Source of the DNA: Spirochaetaceae bacterium
GTDB taxonomy: Bacteria > Spirochaetota > Spirochaetia > Treponematales > Breznakiellaceae
DNA length: 8,379 nucleotides
Reading direction: 5' to 3'
Assembly (NCBI GenBank): GCA_031258615.1
Contig: JAIRMP010000101.1
Span: 1-8,379 of the forward strand
Positions 1 to 4,281 of this stretch are shown in pieces. Positions within the stretch are counted from its first letter, which is position 1; every line of letters begins with the position of its first letter. The translations under genes were made by a program, and so were the position numbers. The notes beneath the pieces are model-generated. The model was not told the origin of the DNA. It worked only from the letters and a program-made list of their open reading frames with translations, and did not search any database.

Positions 1-1145
1 GTCTTGTAGATGGTTGCGCCCGCGCCGGTTACCGTAATTTCGCCGTAGTTAAAGCCTATCACTATGCTCTGCGTCCCCGTTCCCGCCCCTTCCGTAGCCG
101 GGAAGACGAGGGTTACCACGCCGTCGTTCGCGGAGTTCGTTTGGCTTGTCGCGTTCTCATGTATAAAGGAATTCACCGCTACGCCGGTAAGGGTGAAGTT
201 CGGATTCGCCTGCAAGGTTACTACGGCGGTGTAGACCGTACCTGCCGCAAAGGCGGTATCGGTAAAATTGATGCCGCCCGCCTTCCATTGGATCGTTCCC
301 GTATACTGGTCACTCGCCGACCCAAAACTTGTTGCCGGCGCAGCGTCCGTAACGGGAGCGGCAAAGAAAGATGTCAGGCTGTGGGACGTTACCGTCTGCG
401 GCTCGATAAAATCCTCGCCCTCATATTCCTCTGTAAGGGTACTCTCCATGCCGTTGTAGATATGGAGAGCTTCAACCAAACCCGCCGTGTACCCGCCATC
501 TTTGGTTAAATATACAAACACGAGGTATACCCCCGCATCAAGGTCTATCGTGCCCGTCACCGGGTCATTTCCCCCCGTCAGCGTTACGGAGTTGCCTACC
601 GGCTGTCCGTCTTGTTGGATGGTCAGCGTACCGGTTGCCCCTGCCGGCGCGGTAATGCTGTAGCTGAATGAGCCTTTGCCCGCTACCTCCGCATTGGGCG
701 CCATCAGTATGGACGCCTCGGTATTCGTTCCGCCGGTAACCACGATACCTTCCGCGCTCCCTATCGCTGCCGCCACGTAGGACCCTTCCGTCCCCGTATA
801 CCCCGTTACCGTAACCGTGTAGGTCCCTGCCGTCAGCGTAACCGACGCCGGTTCACCTACAGACAAGTCCACCGGGGCGTGAGCCGCTCCGCCGGATGTC
901 GCCTCGAAGGTCGCTGTAAACCTGACAAAAGCTGGACCGCTCACATCAGGGTGTACCGTCCACAGTATGCCCAATAGATTCTGAGGCTCGTCCGTACCGG
1001 ACTCCTCGTCAAACAGGATCGAAACCGTTACCGTCCCCGTGCCACCGGAACCGCCGGTGCTCTGCTCACAGCCTGAGAACATGAGCGCCGCCATCGCCAC
1101 AAAGACTGCCGTCGTAAAAACTTTGCCAAAAATACTTTTTTTCAT
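1..1145 (-). CDS. Secreted lipoprotein with beta-rich repeat modules (3' end beyond window)
   Basis: Reading the minus strand from ATG at 1145-1143, the frame stays open for 381 codons to the window edge, so the C-terminus is missing. The protein begins MKKSIFGKVFTTAVFVAMAA and has a hydrophobic signal segment ending in FSG-C26, a lipobox of the relaxed spirochaete type, so Cys26 should be lipidated. A Gly/Ser/Thr linker (about 27-40) follows, then Thr/Gly/Val-rich, Ig-like beta sequence with few charged residues. Around residues 285-330 is a module with IQWKAGG, then TAVVTLQANPNFTLTGVAV, which resembles repeat modules of large treponemal surface proteins (recalled, not searched). AGGAGGG lies 5 bases upstream of the ATG. 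The start is secure because it gives both a signal peptide and a strong ribosome site. Location is probably outer membrane or cell surface. The exact function is unknown. No enzyme motif was seen. Confidence 0.88.
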   Translation of the reverse strand, partial: MKKSIFGKVFTTAVFVAMAALMFSGCEQSTGGSGGTGTVTVSILFDEESGTDEPQNLLGILWTVHPDVSGPAFVRFTATFEATSGGAAHAPVDLSVGEPASVTLTAGTYTVTVTGYTGTEGSYVAAAIGSAEGIVVTGGTNTEASILMAPNAEVAGKGSFSYSITAPAGATGTLTIQQDGQPVGNSVTLTGGNDPVTGTIDLDAGVYLVFVYLTKDGGYTAGLVEALHIYNGMESTLTEEYEGEDFIEPQTVTSHSLTSFFAAPVTDAAPATSFGSASDQYTGTIQWKAGGINFTDTAFAAGTVYTAVVTLQANPNFTLTGVAVNSFIHENATSQTNSANDGVVTLVFPATEGAGTGTQSIVIGFNYGEITVTGAGATIYK

Positions 1146-1150
1146 CTTTT

Positions 1151-1157
1151 CCCTCCT
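1151..1157 (-). promoter_or_regulatory. Ribosome binding site of the lipoprotein gene
   Basis: The minus strand reads AGGAGGG five bases before ATG at 1145, a near-perfect anti-Shine-Dalgarno match that fixes the lipoprotein start. The same bases would be translated as the last codons of an upstream open frame that stops at 1142, overlapping the ATG as ATGA. Confidence 0.8.
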
Positions 1158-1172
1158 ATGGGAATTGTCCTA

Positions 1173-1188
1173 ACCCTGAAATCAGGGG
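1173..1188 (-). promoter_or_regulatory. Hairpin between the U7 tract and the lipoprotein ribosome site
   Basis: Bases 1174-1178 (CCCTG) pair with 1183-1187 (CAGGG) around an AAAT loop. On the minus strand the same TCAGGGT (1179-1173) is also complementary to ACCCTGA of the 5' arm of the terminator-like stem (1267-1261). The two structures could therefore compete, as in attenuators. The pairing is seen in the sequence; the regulatory role is inference. Confidence 0.4.
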
Positions 1189-1194
1189 TAGTAT

Positions 1195-1267
1195 AAAAAA
1201 ACCCTGGTCCGCGCCGTAAATCAAACAACGTTTGATAGACCGTCCAGTCTGGGCGCGGACTCAGGGT
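1195..1267 (-). terminator. Branched terminator-like stem followed by U7 in lipoprotein leader
   Basis: Bases 1201-1215 pair with 1252-1267 over 15 base pairs with a single bulged base. Read on the minus strand the stem is followed directly by seven U (1201-1195), the layout of an intrinsic terminator. The loop is not plain: it contains a second perfect hairpin, 1220-1226 with 1230-1236, and a small third one (1237-1240 with 1247-1250), so the RNA would be branched. It ends about 50 bases before the lipoprotein ATG, so it sits in the leader of that gene and could act as an attenuator. It may instead end transcription arriving from upstream. Confidence 0.6.
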
Positions 1268-1294
1268 GATTTGCCCGGTAAACTTTTGCACAGG

Positions 1295-1330
1295 AAGCCT
1301 CCAAAAAACATAAGGGAGGCTTTGGTTTTT
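1295..1330 (+). terminator. Hairpin with T-rich 3' flank (plus-strand terminator-like)
   Basis: AAGCCTCC (1295-1302) pairs perfectly with GGAGGCTT (1315-1322) across a 12-base A-rich loop, followed on the plus strand by TTGGTTTTT. This is terminator-like for plus-strand transcripts, though no plus-strand gene is visible upstream of it. The T run is interrupted by GG, which weakens the call. Confidence 0.35.
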
Positions 1331-1346
1331 GCGGAAGTGTATATGT

Positions 1347-1365
1347 AAAAACGCTGTTTCCAGCG
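1347..1365 (-). terminator. Short GAAA-loop terminator, minus strand
   Basis: On the minus strand CGCTG-GAAA-CAGCG (1365-1352) forms a five-pair hairpin with a GNRA tetraloop followed directly by five U (1351-1347). It lies between the C14 tract and the lipoprotein gene and would cut transcripts that start further upstream. The stem is short, so efficiency is uncertain. Confidence 0.45.
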
Positions 1366-1379
1366 CGTGCTTTATGTAT

Positions 1380-1393
1380 GGGGGGGGGGGGGG
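1380..1393. repeat. Homopolymer tract of 14 G (C14 on minus strand)
   Basis: Fourteen consecutive G on the plus strand, 235 bases upstream of the lipoprotein start (C14 in its sense). Tracts this long slip readily during replication. In Treponema pallidum, G tracts upstream of tpr genes alter expression by changing length, which is established for that family. Here the tract also falls inside an open frame that begins at 1670, and its length selects the downstream frame. Assembly error in tract length is possible. Confidence 0.9.
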
Positions 1394-1396
1394 ATA

Positions 1397-1478
1397 AGCC
1401 GTAAAGCGGCTGGACAACCGCTGCGCGGTTGTCTCCGGAGTTTGCGAAGCAAACGCTTCGCGTTTGTCCGCAAACTCC
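1397..1478. repeat. Three consecutive palindromes beside the G tract
   Basis: Three hairpins follow one another: AGCCG (1397-1401) with CGGCT (1407-1411); a nine-pair stem GACAACCGC (1413-1421) with GCGGTTGTC (1425-1433); and a ten-pair stem GGAGTTTGCG (1437-1446) with CGCAAACTCC (1469-1478) that encloses CAAACGC (1450-1456) with GCGTTTG (1460-1466). All arms are perfect. There is no flanking T run, so they are not obvious terminators. They look like REP-type extragenic palindromes or a structured RNA. Confidence 0.7.
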
Positions 1479-1503
1479 AACCTGCCCGGCGAGCCTTCTC
1501 GCA

Positions 1504-1538
1504 TGGATTGCTTCGCGCCCACAGGCGCTCGCAATGAC
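1504..1538 (-). repeat. Interspersed palindromic element, copy with GC-rich inner hairpin
   Basis: Read on the minus strand the element is GTCATTGCGAG (1538-1528), an inner hairpin made of GCGCC and GGCGC around TGTG, then GAAGCAATCCA (1514-1504). The same two end modules flank a different inner hairpin at 1994-2029. Two identical 11-base ends in the same order, with a changed but still paired interior, mark this as a short interspersed element and not chance. Confidence 0.7.
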
Positions 1539-1565
1539 GGCTTGGACAGGCGCTCGCAAGGACGG
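1521..1565. repeat. Direct repeat, 20 bases with 25-base period
   Basis: The 20 bases at 1521-1540 recur at 1546-1565 with one mismatch (T1535 versus G1560). The repeated unit contains the end module of the interspersed element (CTCGCAATGAC in the first copy, CTCGCAAGGAC in the second), which suggests local duplication of one element end. Confidence 0.75.
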
Positions 1566-1595
1566 CCGGCTGGCCGTCCTTGCGAGCAGGCCTGT
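1546..1595. repeat. Long palindrome, 16-bp perfect stem
   Basis: Bases 1552-1567 pair perfectly with 1572-1587 around the loop GGCT. Beyond a small internal loop ACAGG (1546-1550) also pairs with CCTGT (1591-1595). The arms are versions of the GTCATTGCGAG end module with one change (GTCCTTGCGAG). No T run follows on either strand, so it is a cruciform-type repeat and not a typical terminator. Confidence 0.75.
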
Positions 1596-1708
1596 AGGCC
1601 GGGTGAGCAATGAGCAATGAAGCTGTGTGGCGTATCTAGGGGCCGGGTTTACGGCATAAAATGTGTGCATTACTATCTCCTAAAAATCCCCCTCCCAAGC
1701 CTGTTCAC

Positions 1709-1777
1709 AAAAAAACCCGGCCTCCGGTAGCGCAACGCCCATTATGGCGTGCCGCCTCGCCGTGAGTAACCGGGTTT
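1709..1777 (-). terminator. Large terminator-like stem with U7, minus strand
   Basis: AAACCCGG (1713-1720) pairs with CCGGGTTT (1770-1777), and read on the minus strand the stem runs into seven U (1715-1709). Inside is a second hairpin, ACGCC (1735-1739) with GGCGT (1746-1750). A downstream minus-strand promoter at 1906-1934 points toward it, so it could end a short transcript of about 190 bases. A GGGT-TTCA-ACCC palindrome next to it (1773-1784) offers an alternative partner for the same arm. Confidence 0.55.
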
Positions 1778-1899
1778 CAACCCTATGGGCCGGGCTTCCT
1801 GCACGGCCTCAAAAAAACTAATCTGTTAAAGCGCTAAACCTGACCGCGCTCCGTTCAGGGGCTTCATGCCCCTCCGCGCGCCGCCGTTACGTCCAGCGT
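1709..1899 (-). ncRNA. Candidate structured small RNA or long leader segment
   Basis: A consensus-like promoter (1906-1934) should start minus-strand transcription near 1899, and about 190 bases later the stem and U7 at 1709-1777 look like a terminator. Between them there is no open frame with a ribosome site, but there are hairpins, for example GGGGC (minus strand) with GCCCC at 1858-1872. I could not match it to 6S, SRP, tmRNA, RNase P or any riboswitch family by eye. It may simply be the distal leader of the lipoprotein transcript. Confidence 0.25.
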
Positions 1900-1905
1900 T
1901 TTTCT

Positions 1906-1934
1906 AGTATAGTAAGCAACAAAAACTTTGTCAA
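1906..1934 (-). promoter_or_regulatory. Sigma70-type promoter, minus strand
   Basis: On the minus strand TTGACA (1934-1929), 17 bases, then TATACT (1911-1906): perfect -35, ideal spacing and a five-of-six -10. The start point would be near 1899, reading toward the lipoprotein about 750 bases away. The 14 bases TTTTTCGCTTGACA ending in its -35 are identical to those of the operon promoter on the other strand. Confidence 0.7.
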
Positions 1935-1993
1935 GCGAAAAACTTGTGTAGGCAGCAATTTCACTTTTATGACGAATGGCGTGCCGTCCACCC

Positions 1994-2070
1994 GTCATTG
2001 CGAGTACCCATAGGGTACGAAGCAATCCAGTCAAATGATTCCCGTCTGGATTGCTTCGGCCGCTTGCGGC
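1994..2070. repeat. Interspersed palindromic element, full copy plus inverted partial copy
   Basis: GTCATTGCGAG (1994-2004) and GAAGCAATCCA (2019-2029) enclose an inner hairpin, GTACCC (2004-2009) with GGGTAC (2013-2018). After 15 bases, CTGGATTGCTTC (2046-2057) repeats the right end in inverse orientation, giving a 12-pair stem with 2019-2030. It is followed by another small hairpin, GCCG-CTTG-CGGC (2059-2070). The expected other end after that is not recognisable, so this second copy is partial. The element sits between the two divergent promoters. Confidence 0.7.
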
Positions 2071-2101
2071 GTGGAGGCTCATTCCGTCTGTAGGGTCTGC
2101 T

Positions 2102-2156
2102 CCCCTACCGTTGGCAAGCGCCAAGGCAAAGACTGCGCCTTTTTGTCTTGGAGGGG
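2102..2156. repeat. Extended hairpin upstream of operon promoter
   Basis: CCAAGGCAAA (2121-2130) pairs with TTTGTCTTGG (2142-2151) with a single G-T pair, and CCCCT (2102-2106) pairs with AGGGG (2152-2156) directly outside it. There is no T run after it on the plus strand. It ends 28 bases before the -35 of the operon promoter, so a protein-binding or insulating role is possible. Nothing in the sequence settles this. Confidence 0.4.
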
Positions 2157-2183
2157 CGGTTCATTTGGTAACGAATTTTTCGC

Positions 2184-2212
2184 TTGACATATTGTACTAC
2201 TGTTTATATAAT
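2184..2212 (+). promoter_or_regulatory. Perfect-consensus sigma70 promoter of the export operon
   Basis: TTGACA (2184-2189), 17 bases, TATAAT (2207-2212): both hexamers are perfect and the spacing ideal. An A/T-rich stretch (AATTTTTCG) precedes the -35. Transcription should start near 2219, giving a 5' leader of about 60 bases before the ABC ATPase gene. No operator is obvious, so strong constitutive expression is expected unless the flanking palindromes bind a regulator. Confidence 0.85.
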
Positions 2213-2241
2213 GTACTATGCAACTATATCAATAGGTTAAT

Positions 2242-2268
2242 GCGGGCGGCGGAAAAGGGCCGCGCCGC
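2242..2268 (+). promoter_or_regulatory. GC-only hairpin directly before the operon ribosome site
   Basis: GCGG (2242-2245) pairs with CCGC (2265-2268) and GCGGC (2246-2250) with GCCGC (2259-2263), with G2264 bulged, giving nine GC pairs in the short leader. AGGAGG begins two bases later at 2270. The ribosome site itself stays unpaired, but the stem abuts it and could influence ribosome access. Confidence 0.4.
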
Positions 2269-2279
2269 GAGGAGGAAAC

Positions 2280-2969
2280 ATGAAAGTTGTAGAGGCCGTG
2301 GGGGTAGTGAAGGACTACGGGTTGAACGGGACGGTGGTACACGCCTTGCGAGGGGTGAATTTGGGCTTTGAGAGCGGGGAGTTCAGCGCGATTGCCGGGC
2401 CTTCGGGGAGCGGAAAGTCTACTTTTCTGCACCTGGCGGGCTGCCTCGATACGCTGACGGCGGGGGTTTTCAGGATAAACGGGAAGGATACGTCCAAAAT
2501 GACGAAAAAAGAGCTTGCGCTGCTCCGGCGGAACAGCATAGGCTTTATTTTTCAGGCGTACAACCTGATTCCCGTGCTGTCCTGCATAGAAAACGTGGCG
2601 TTTCCGCTCACGCTGCTTGGGATGGATAGACGTAAGGCGGCAGGCTTGGCGCGGCGGGCGCTGTTGAACGTGGGCCTTGCCGGAATGGAAAACCGCCGTC
2701 CAAAGGAGATGTCCGGCGGGCAGCAGCAGCGTGTCGCTATCGCCCGCGCCCTTGTAAAGAGGCCGGCCATCATTCTCGCGGACGAGCCTACAGCGAATCT
2801 TGACTCGCAGACGGGGCGTGGGATTCTTGAAACGATGCTGGAGCTGAACAAAAAGGCCGGAGTTACGTTTATATTTTCCACGCATGACAGCATGGTGATG
2901 GATTTTGCCCGGCGGCTGATATACATCCGGGACGGGCAAATAGAAAGCGAGGATGTAAAGGGGGCGTGA
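2280..2969 (+). CDS. ABC transporter ATP-binding protein, LolD/MacB type
   Basis: This 229-residue protein is a complete single ABC nucleotide-binding domain of the LolD/MacB/FtsE group and should energise the two permeases encoded next to it from the cytoplasmic face. Visible motifs in order are Walker A GPSGSGKST (40-48), Q-loop Gln92 in FIFQAYNLIP, signature MSGGQQQRVAIARAL (144-158, Met for the usual Leu), Walker B IILADEP (164-170, catalytic Glu169), D-loop ANLD (172-175) and switch His202. All catalytic residues are present and the length is normal for LolD. AGGAGG lies four bases before the ATG and the promoter is at 2184-2212. The stop overlaps the next start, so translation is probably coupled. 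Family membership is clear; substrate (lipoprotein, lipid or drug) is not shown by this subunit. Codons are more GC-rich than in the two permease genes. Confidence 0.95.
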   Translation: MKVVEAVGVVKDYGLNGTVVHALRGVNLGFESGEFSAIAGPSGSGKSTFLHLAGCLDTLTAGVFRINGKDTSKMTKKELALLRRNSIGFIFQAYNLIPVLSCIENVAFPLTLLGMDRRKAAGLARRALLNVGLAGMENRRPKEMSGGQQQRVAIARALVKRPAIILADEPTANLDSQTGRGILETMLELNKKAGVTFIFSTHDSMVMDFARRLIYIRDGQIESEDVKGA

Positions 2970-4270
2970 TGACATCTAGAGAATTACCGCTTATGGCGTT
3001 TCGTAACCTGTCCCGCCACCGCGTAAAAACAATTTTGACGGTGAGCGCGGTTACGGTAAGCGTGGCGCTGTATATATTTGCTGACGGCTGGCTTACAGGA
3101 ATGAATCTTGATTCTGTCCGCAACATTGTAAATTACGAGATTGGCGCGGCAAAACTGCAAGAAACCGAATACTTTGAGAATAAAGATGATCTCCCAATGT
3201 ACGAAAGTTTTGATTCGTGGCGGGTTTACGCTGATGCTTTGGAAAAGGCGGGGTACGATTCGGCGCCGCGTTTTGTATTTCCGGCGACTCTGTATACGGA
3301 AAAAGGTTTTGCCCCTGTGGTTTTTAACGCTGTAGACCCTGAACGTGAGGAACGCTTGCTGCGTTATACAAAATATATCGAAGACGGGCGTTATATTAAC
3401 TCTGGCGCGTTTGAAATTGTAATTGGTTCGCTTCTTGCAAAAAAACTAATTCCAGAAGACGGAAACAGGGATGTTATTATTTCTACGGTGATAGATATAA
3501 AAGACGGCGATACTATACGCCATGTTAATCAAGTTGTATCAGCCGTCATTACAGGCGTGGTTAATTCGCCTGACCCGCAGGTAAACTACATGGCGTTTAT
3601 TCCGCTCGATGTATTACAGGATGAGGCGGGGCTGATGCTTGACGGGCGTGTTACAGAGCTTTTGATACGAAAACAGAATCCTGATGACGGCGCTCTTCCC
3701 GGCAGGGATGAATCGCCTGAGGTGATTCGCGGCGCGTTTGAAAAAGAAATTGGAAAAATGCCGGATGGACTGGATATTTTTTCGTGGCGCTCGTATGTAC
3801 AGGATTATATCGCATCCTCAGCCGGGGATAATATTAGTACCTTTATTATGTTAGCTATACTTTTTATTCTGTCGCTTTTTGGAATAGCCAATACGATACT
3901 GCTGGCGATTCTTGAACGTACAAAAGAGATTGGGATGATGCGTTCTTTGGGAATGACGGACGGGGAGCTTATTACCATGATGATGTTTGAATCGGGTTTT
4001 ATAGGTTTGGCGGGTTCTATAGCGGGAATTTTAATCGGATGTCTTGTAAATATACCAATGGTAAAGTACGGCATTGACTTTTCATCAATGGTAGAAAGTA
4101 TGAACGGCGATATAGGCTACCGCATTACAGGGGCTTTCCGTTCCGCATGGAATATTCCGGTGATAATAGGTTCAGGTCTTGCCGCCACAGTTCTTTCCGC
4201 TTGTATGGCGTACTTTCCGTCGCGGCGGGCCTTGAAGCTGCCTGTTACAGAAAGTCTGCGTTTTGAGTAG
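2969..4270 (+). CDS. ABC transporter permease, FtsX/MacB/LolC-E family (first of two)
   Basis: An inner-membrane permease with the LolC/LolE/MacB layout: a first membrane helix (about residues 22-40), a large periplasmic MacB-PCD-like domain (about 45-285), then three helices (about 290-316, 337-361, 398-415) forming the FtsX domain. Numbering is from GTG at 2966. The cytoplasmic motif ERTKEIGMMRSLGM (317-330) after the second helix is the family hallmark that contacts the ATPase, and the tail ends PVTESLRFE as usual. Length (433-434 residues) fits the family. The start could be GTG 2966 or ATG 2969. I chose ATG because it overlaps the ATPase stop by one base (TGATG) and is better spaced from the purine run AAAGGGGG. 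With the ATPase and the second permease it should form a mechanotransmission ABC complex that extracts or pushes substrates in the periplasm. The substrate is not known. Confidence 0.93.
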   Translation: MTSRELPLMAFRNLSRHRVKTILTVSAVTVSVALYIFADGWLTGMNLDSVRNIVNYEIGAAKLQETEYFENKDDLPMYESFDSWRVYADALEKAGYDSAPRFVFPATLYTEKGFAPVVFNAVDPEREERLLRYTKYIEDGRYINSGAFEIVIGSLLAKKLIPEDGNRDVIISTVIDIKDGDTIRHVNQVVSAVITGVVNSPDPQVNYMAFIPLDVLQDEAGLMLDGRVTELLIRKQNPDDGALPGRDESPEVIRGAFEKEIGKMPDGLDIFSWRSYVQDYIASSAGDNISTFIMLAILFILSLFGIANTILLAILERTKEIGMMRSLGMTDGELITMMMFESGFIGLAGSIAGILIGCLVNIPMVKYGIDFSSMVESMNGDIGYRITGAFRSAWNIPVIIGSGLAATVLSACMAYFPSRRALKLPVTESLRFE

Positions 4271-4281
4271 GGGGAGGCAAC

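Larger units (their letters stand above)
1221..1670 (-). other. Possible leader ORF crossing the C14 tract (149 codons)
   Basis: ATG at 1670-1668 is preceded by AGGAGA at the usual spacing (1681-1676) on the minus strand, a good ribosome site. The frame runs 149 codons to a stop at 1221, reading the palindromes and then four prolines from the C14 tract. The peptide has no recognisable domain, signal peptide or repeat, and much of it is translated palindrome, so a conserved protein is unlikely. It is listed because the start looks functional and because tract length would redirect the frame (see findings). It could be a regulatory leader ORF, a decayed gene or chance. Confidence 0.25.
1146..2279. 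other. Structured intergenic region between divergent lipoprotein gene and export operon
   Basis: No confident protein gene is visible in these 1.1 kb. From left to right the region holds a lipoprotein leader with terminator-like stems (1173-1267), a hairpin with T-rich flank (1295-1330), a short GAAA-loop terminator (1347-1365), a G14 tract (1380-1393), nested palindromes (1397-1478), interspersed repeat elements (1504-1595), a possible leader ORF start at 1670, a large terminator-like stem (1709-1777), a minus-strand promoter (1906-1934), a second repeat element (1994-2070), a hairpin (2102-2156) and the operon promoter (2184-2212). Most open frames here are translations of the palindromes and show no protein-like conservation signals that I recognise. 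Confidence 0.75.

Noticed and set aside
141..509. Plus-strand open frame opposite the lipoprotein gene
   Set aside because: It is antisense to a lipoprotein with signal peptide, lipobox and strong ribosome site; the plus frame has none of these.
1190..1195. TATACT on the minus strand as a -10 element close to the lipoprotein
   Set aside because: No -35-like hexamer lies 16-18 bases upstream and the bases overlap the terminator U run, so it is more likely part of the stem tail.
1788..1824. PreQ1-I riboswitch-like pattern on the plus strand: GGCCG/CGGCC hairpin followed by an A-rich tail ending in AAAAAAACTA
   Set aside because: The hairpin loop lacks the bases needed to pair with CUA of the tail for the pseudoknot, and no plus-strand gene follows within reach. 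The A run more likely belongs to the minus-strand transcript.
1864..2124. Minus-strand open frame of 86 codons over the promoter and the interspersed element
   Set aside because: It starts at TTG without a ribosome site, and most of it translates repeat elements and promoter DNA.
1146..2279. CRISPR array, considered because of the many palindromes and the 25-base period
   Set aside because: Only two direct repeat copies occur, with a 5-base gap, no spacers of regular length and no cas genes.
2051..2371. Plus-strand open frame of 106 codons overlapping the operon promoter and the ATPase start
   Set aside because: It overlaps the real ATPase gene in another frame, covers the promoter and has no recognisable protein features.
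2229..2975. 248-codon minus-strand frame opposite the ABC ATPase
   Set aside because: All ABC motifs are on the plus strand; the long antisense frame is an effect of GC-rich codons.
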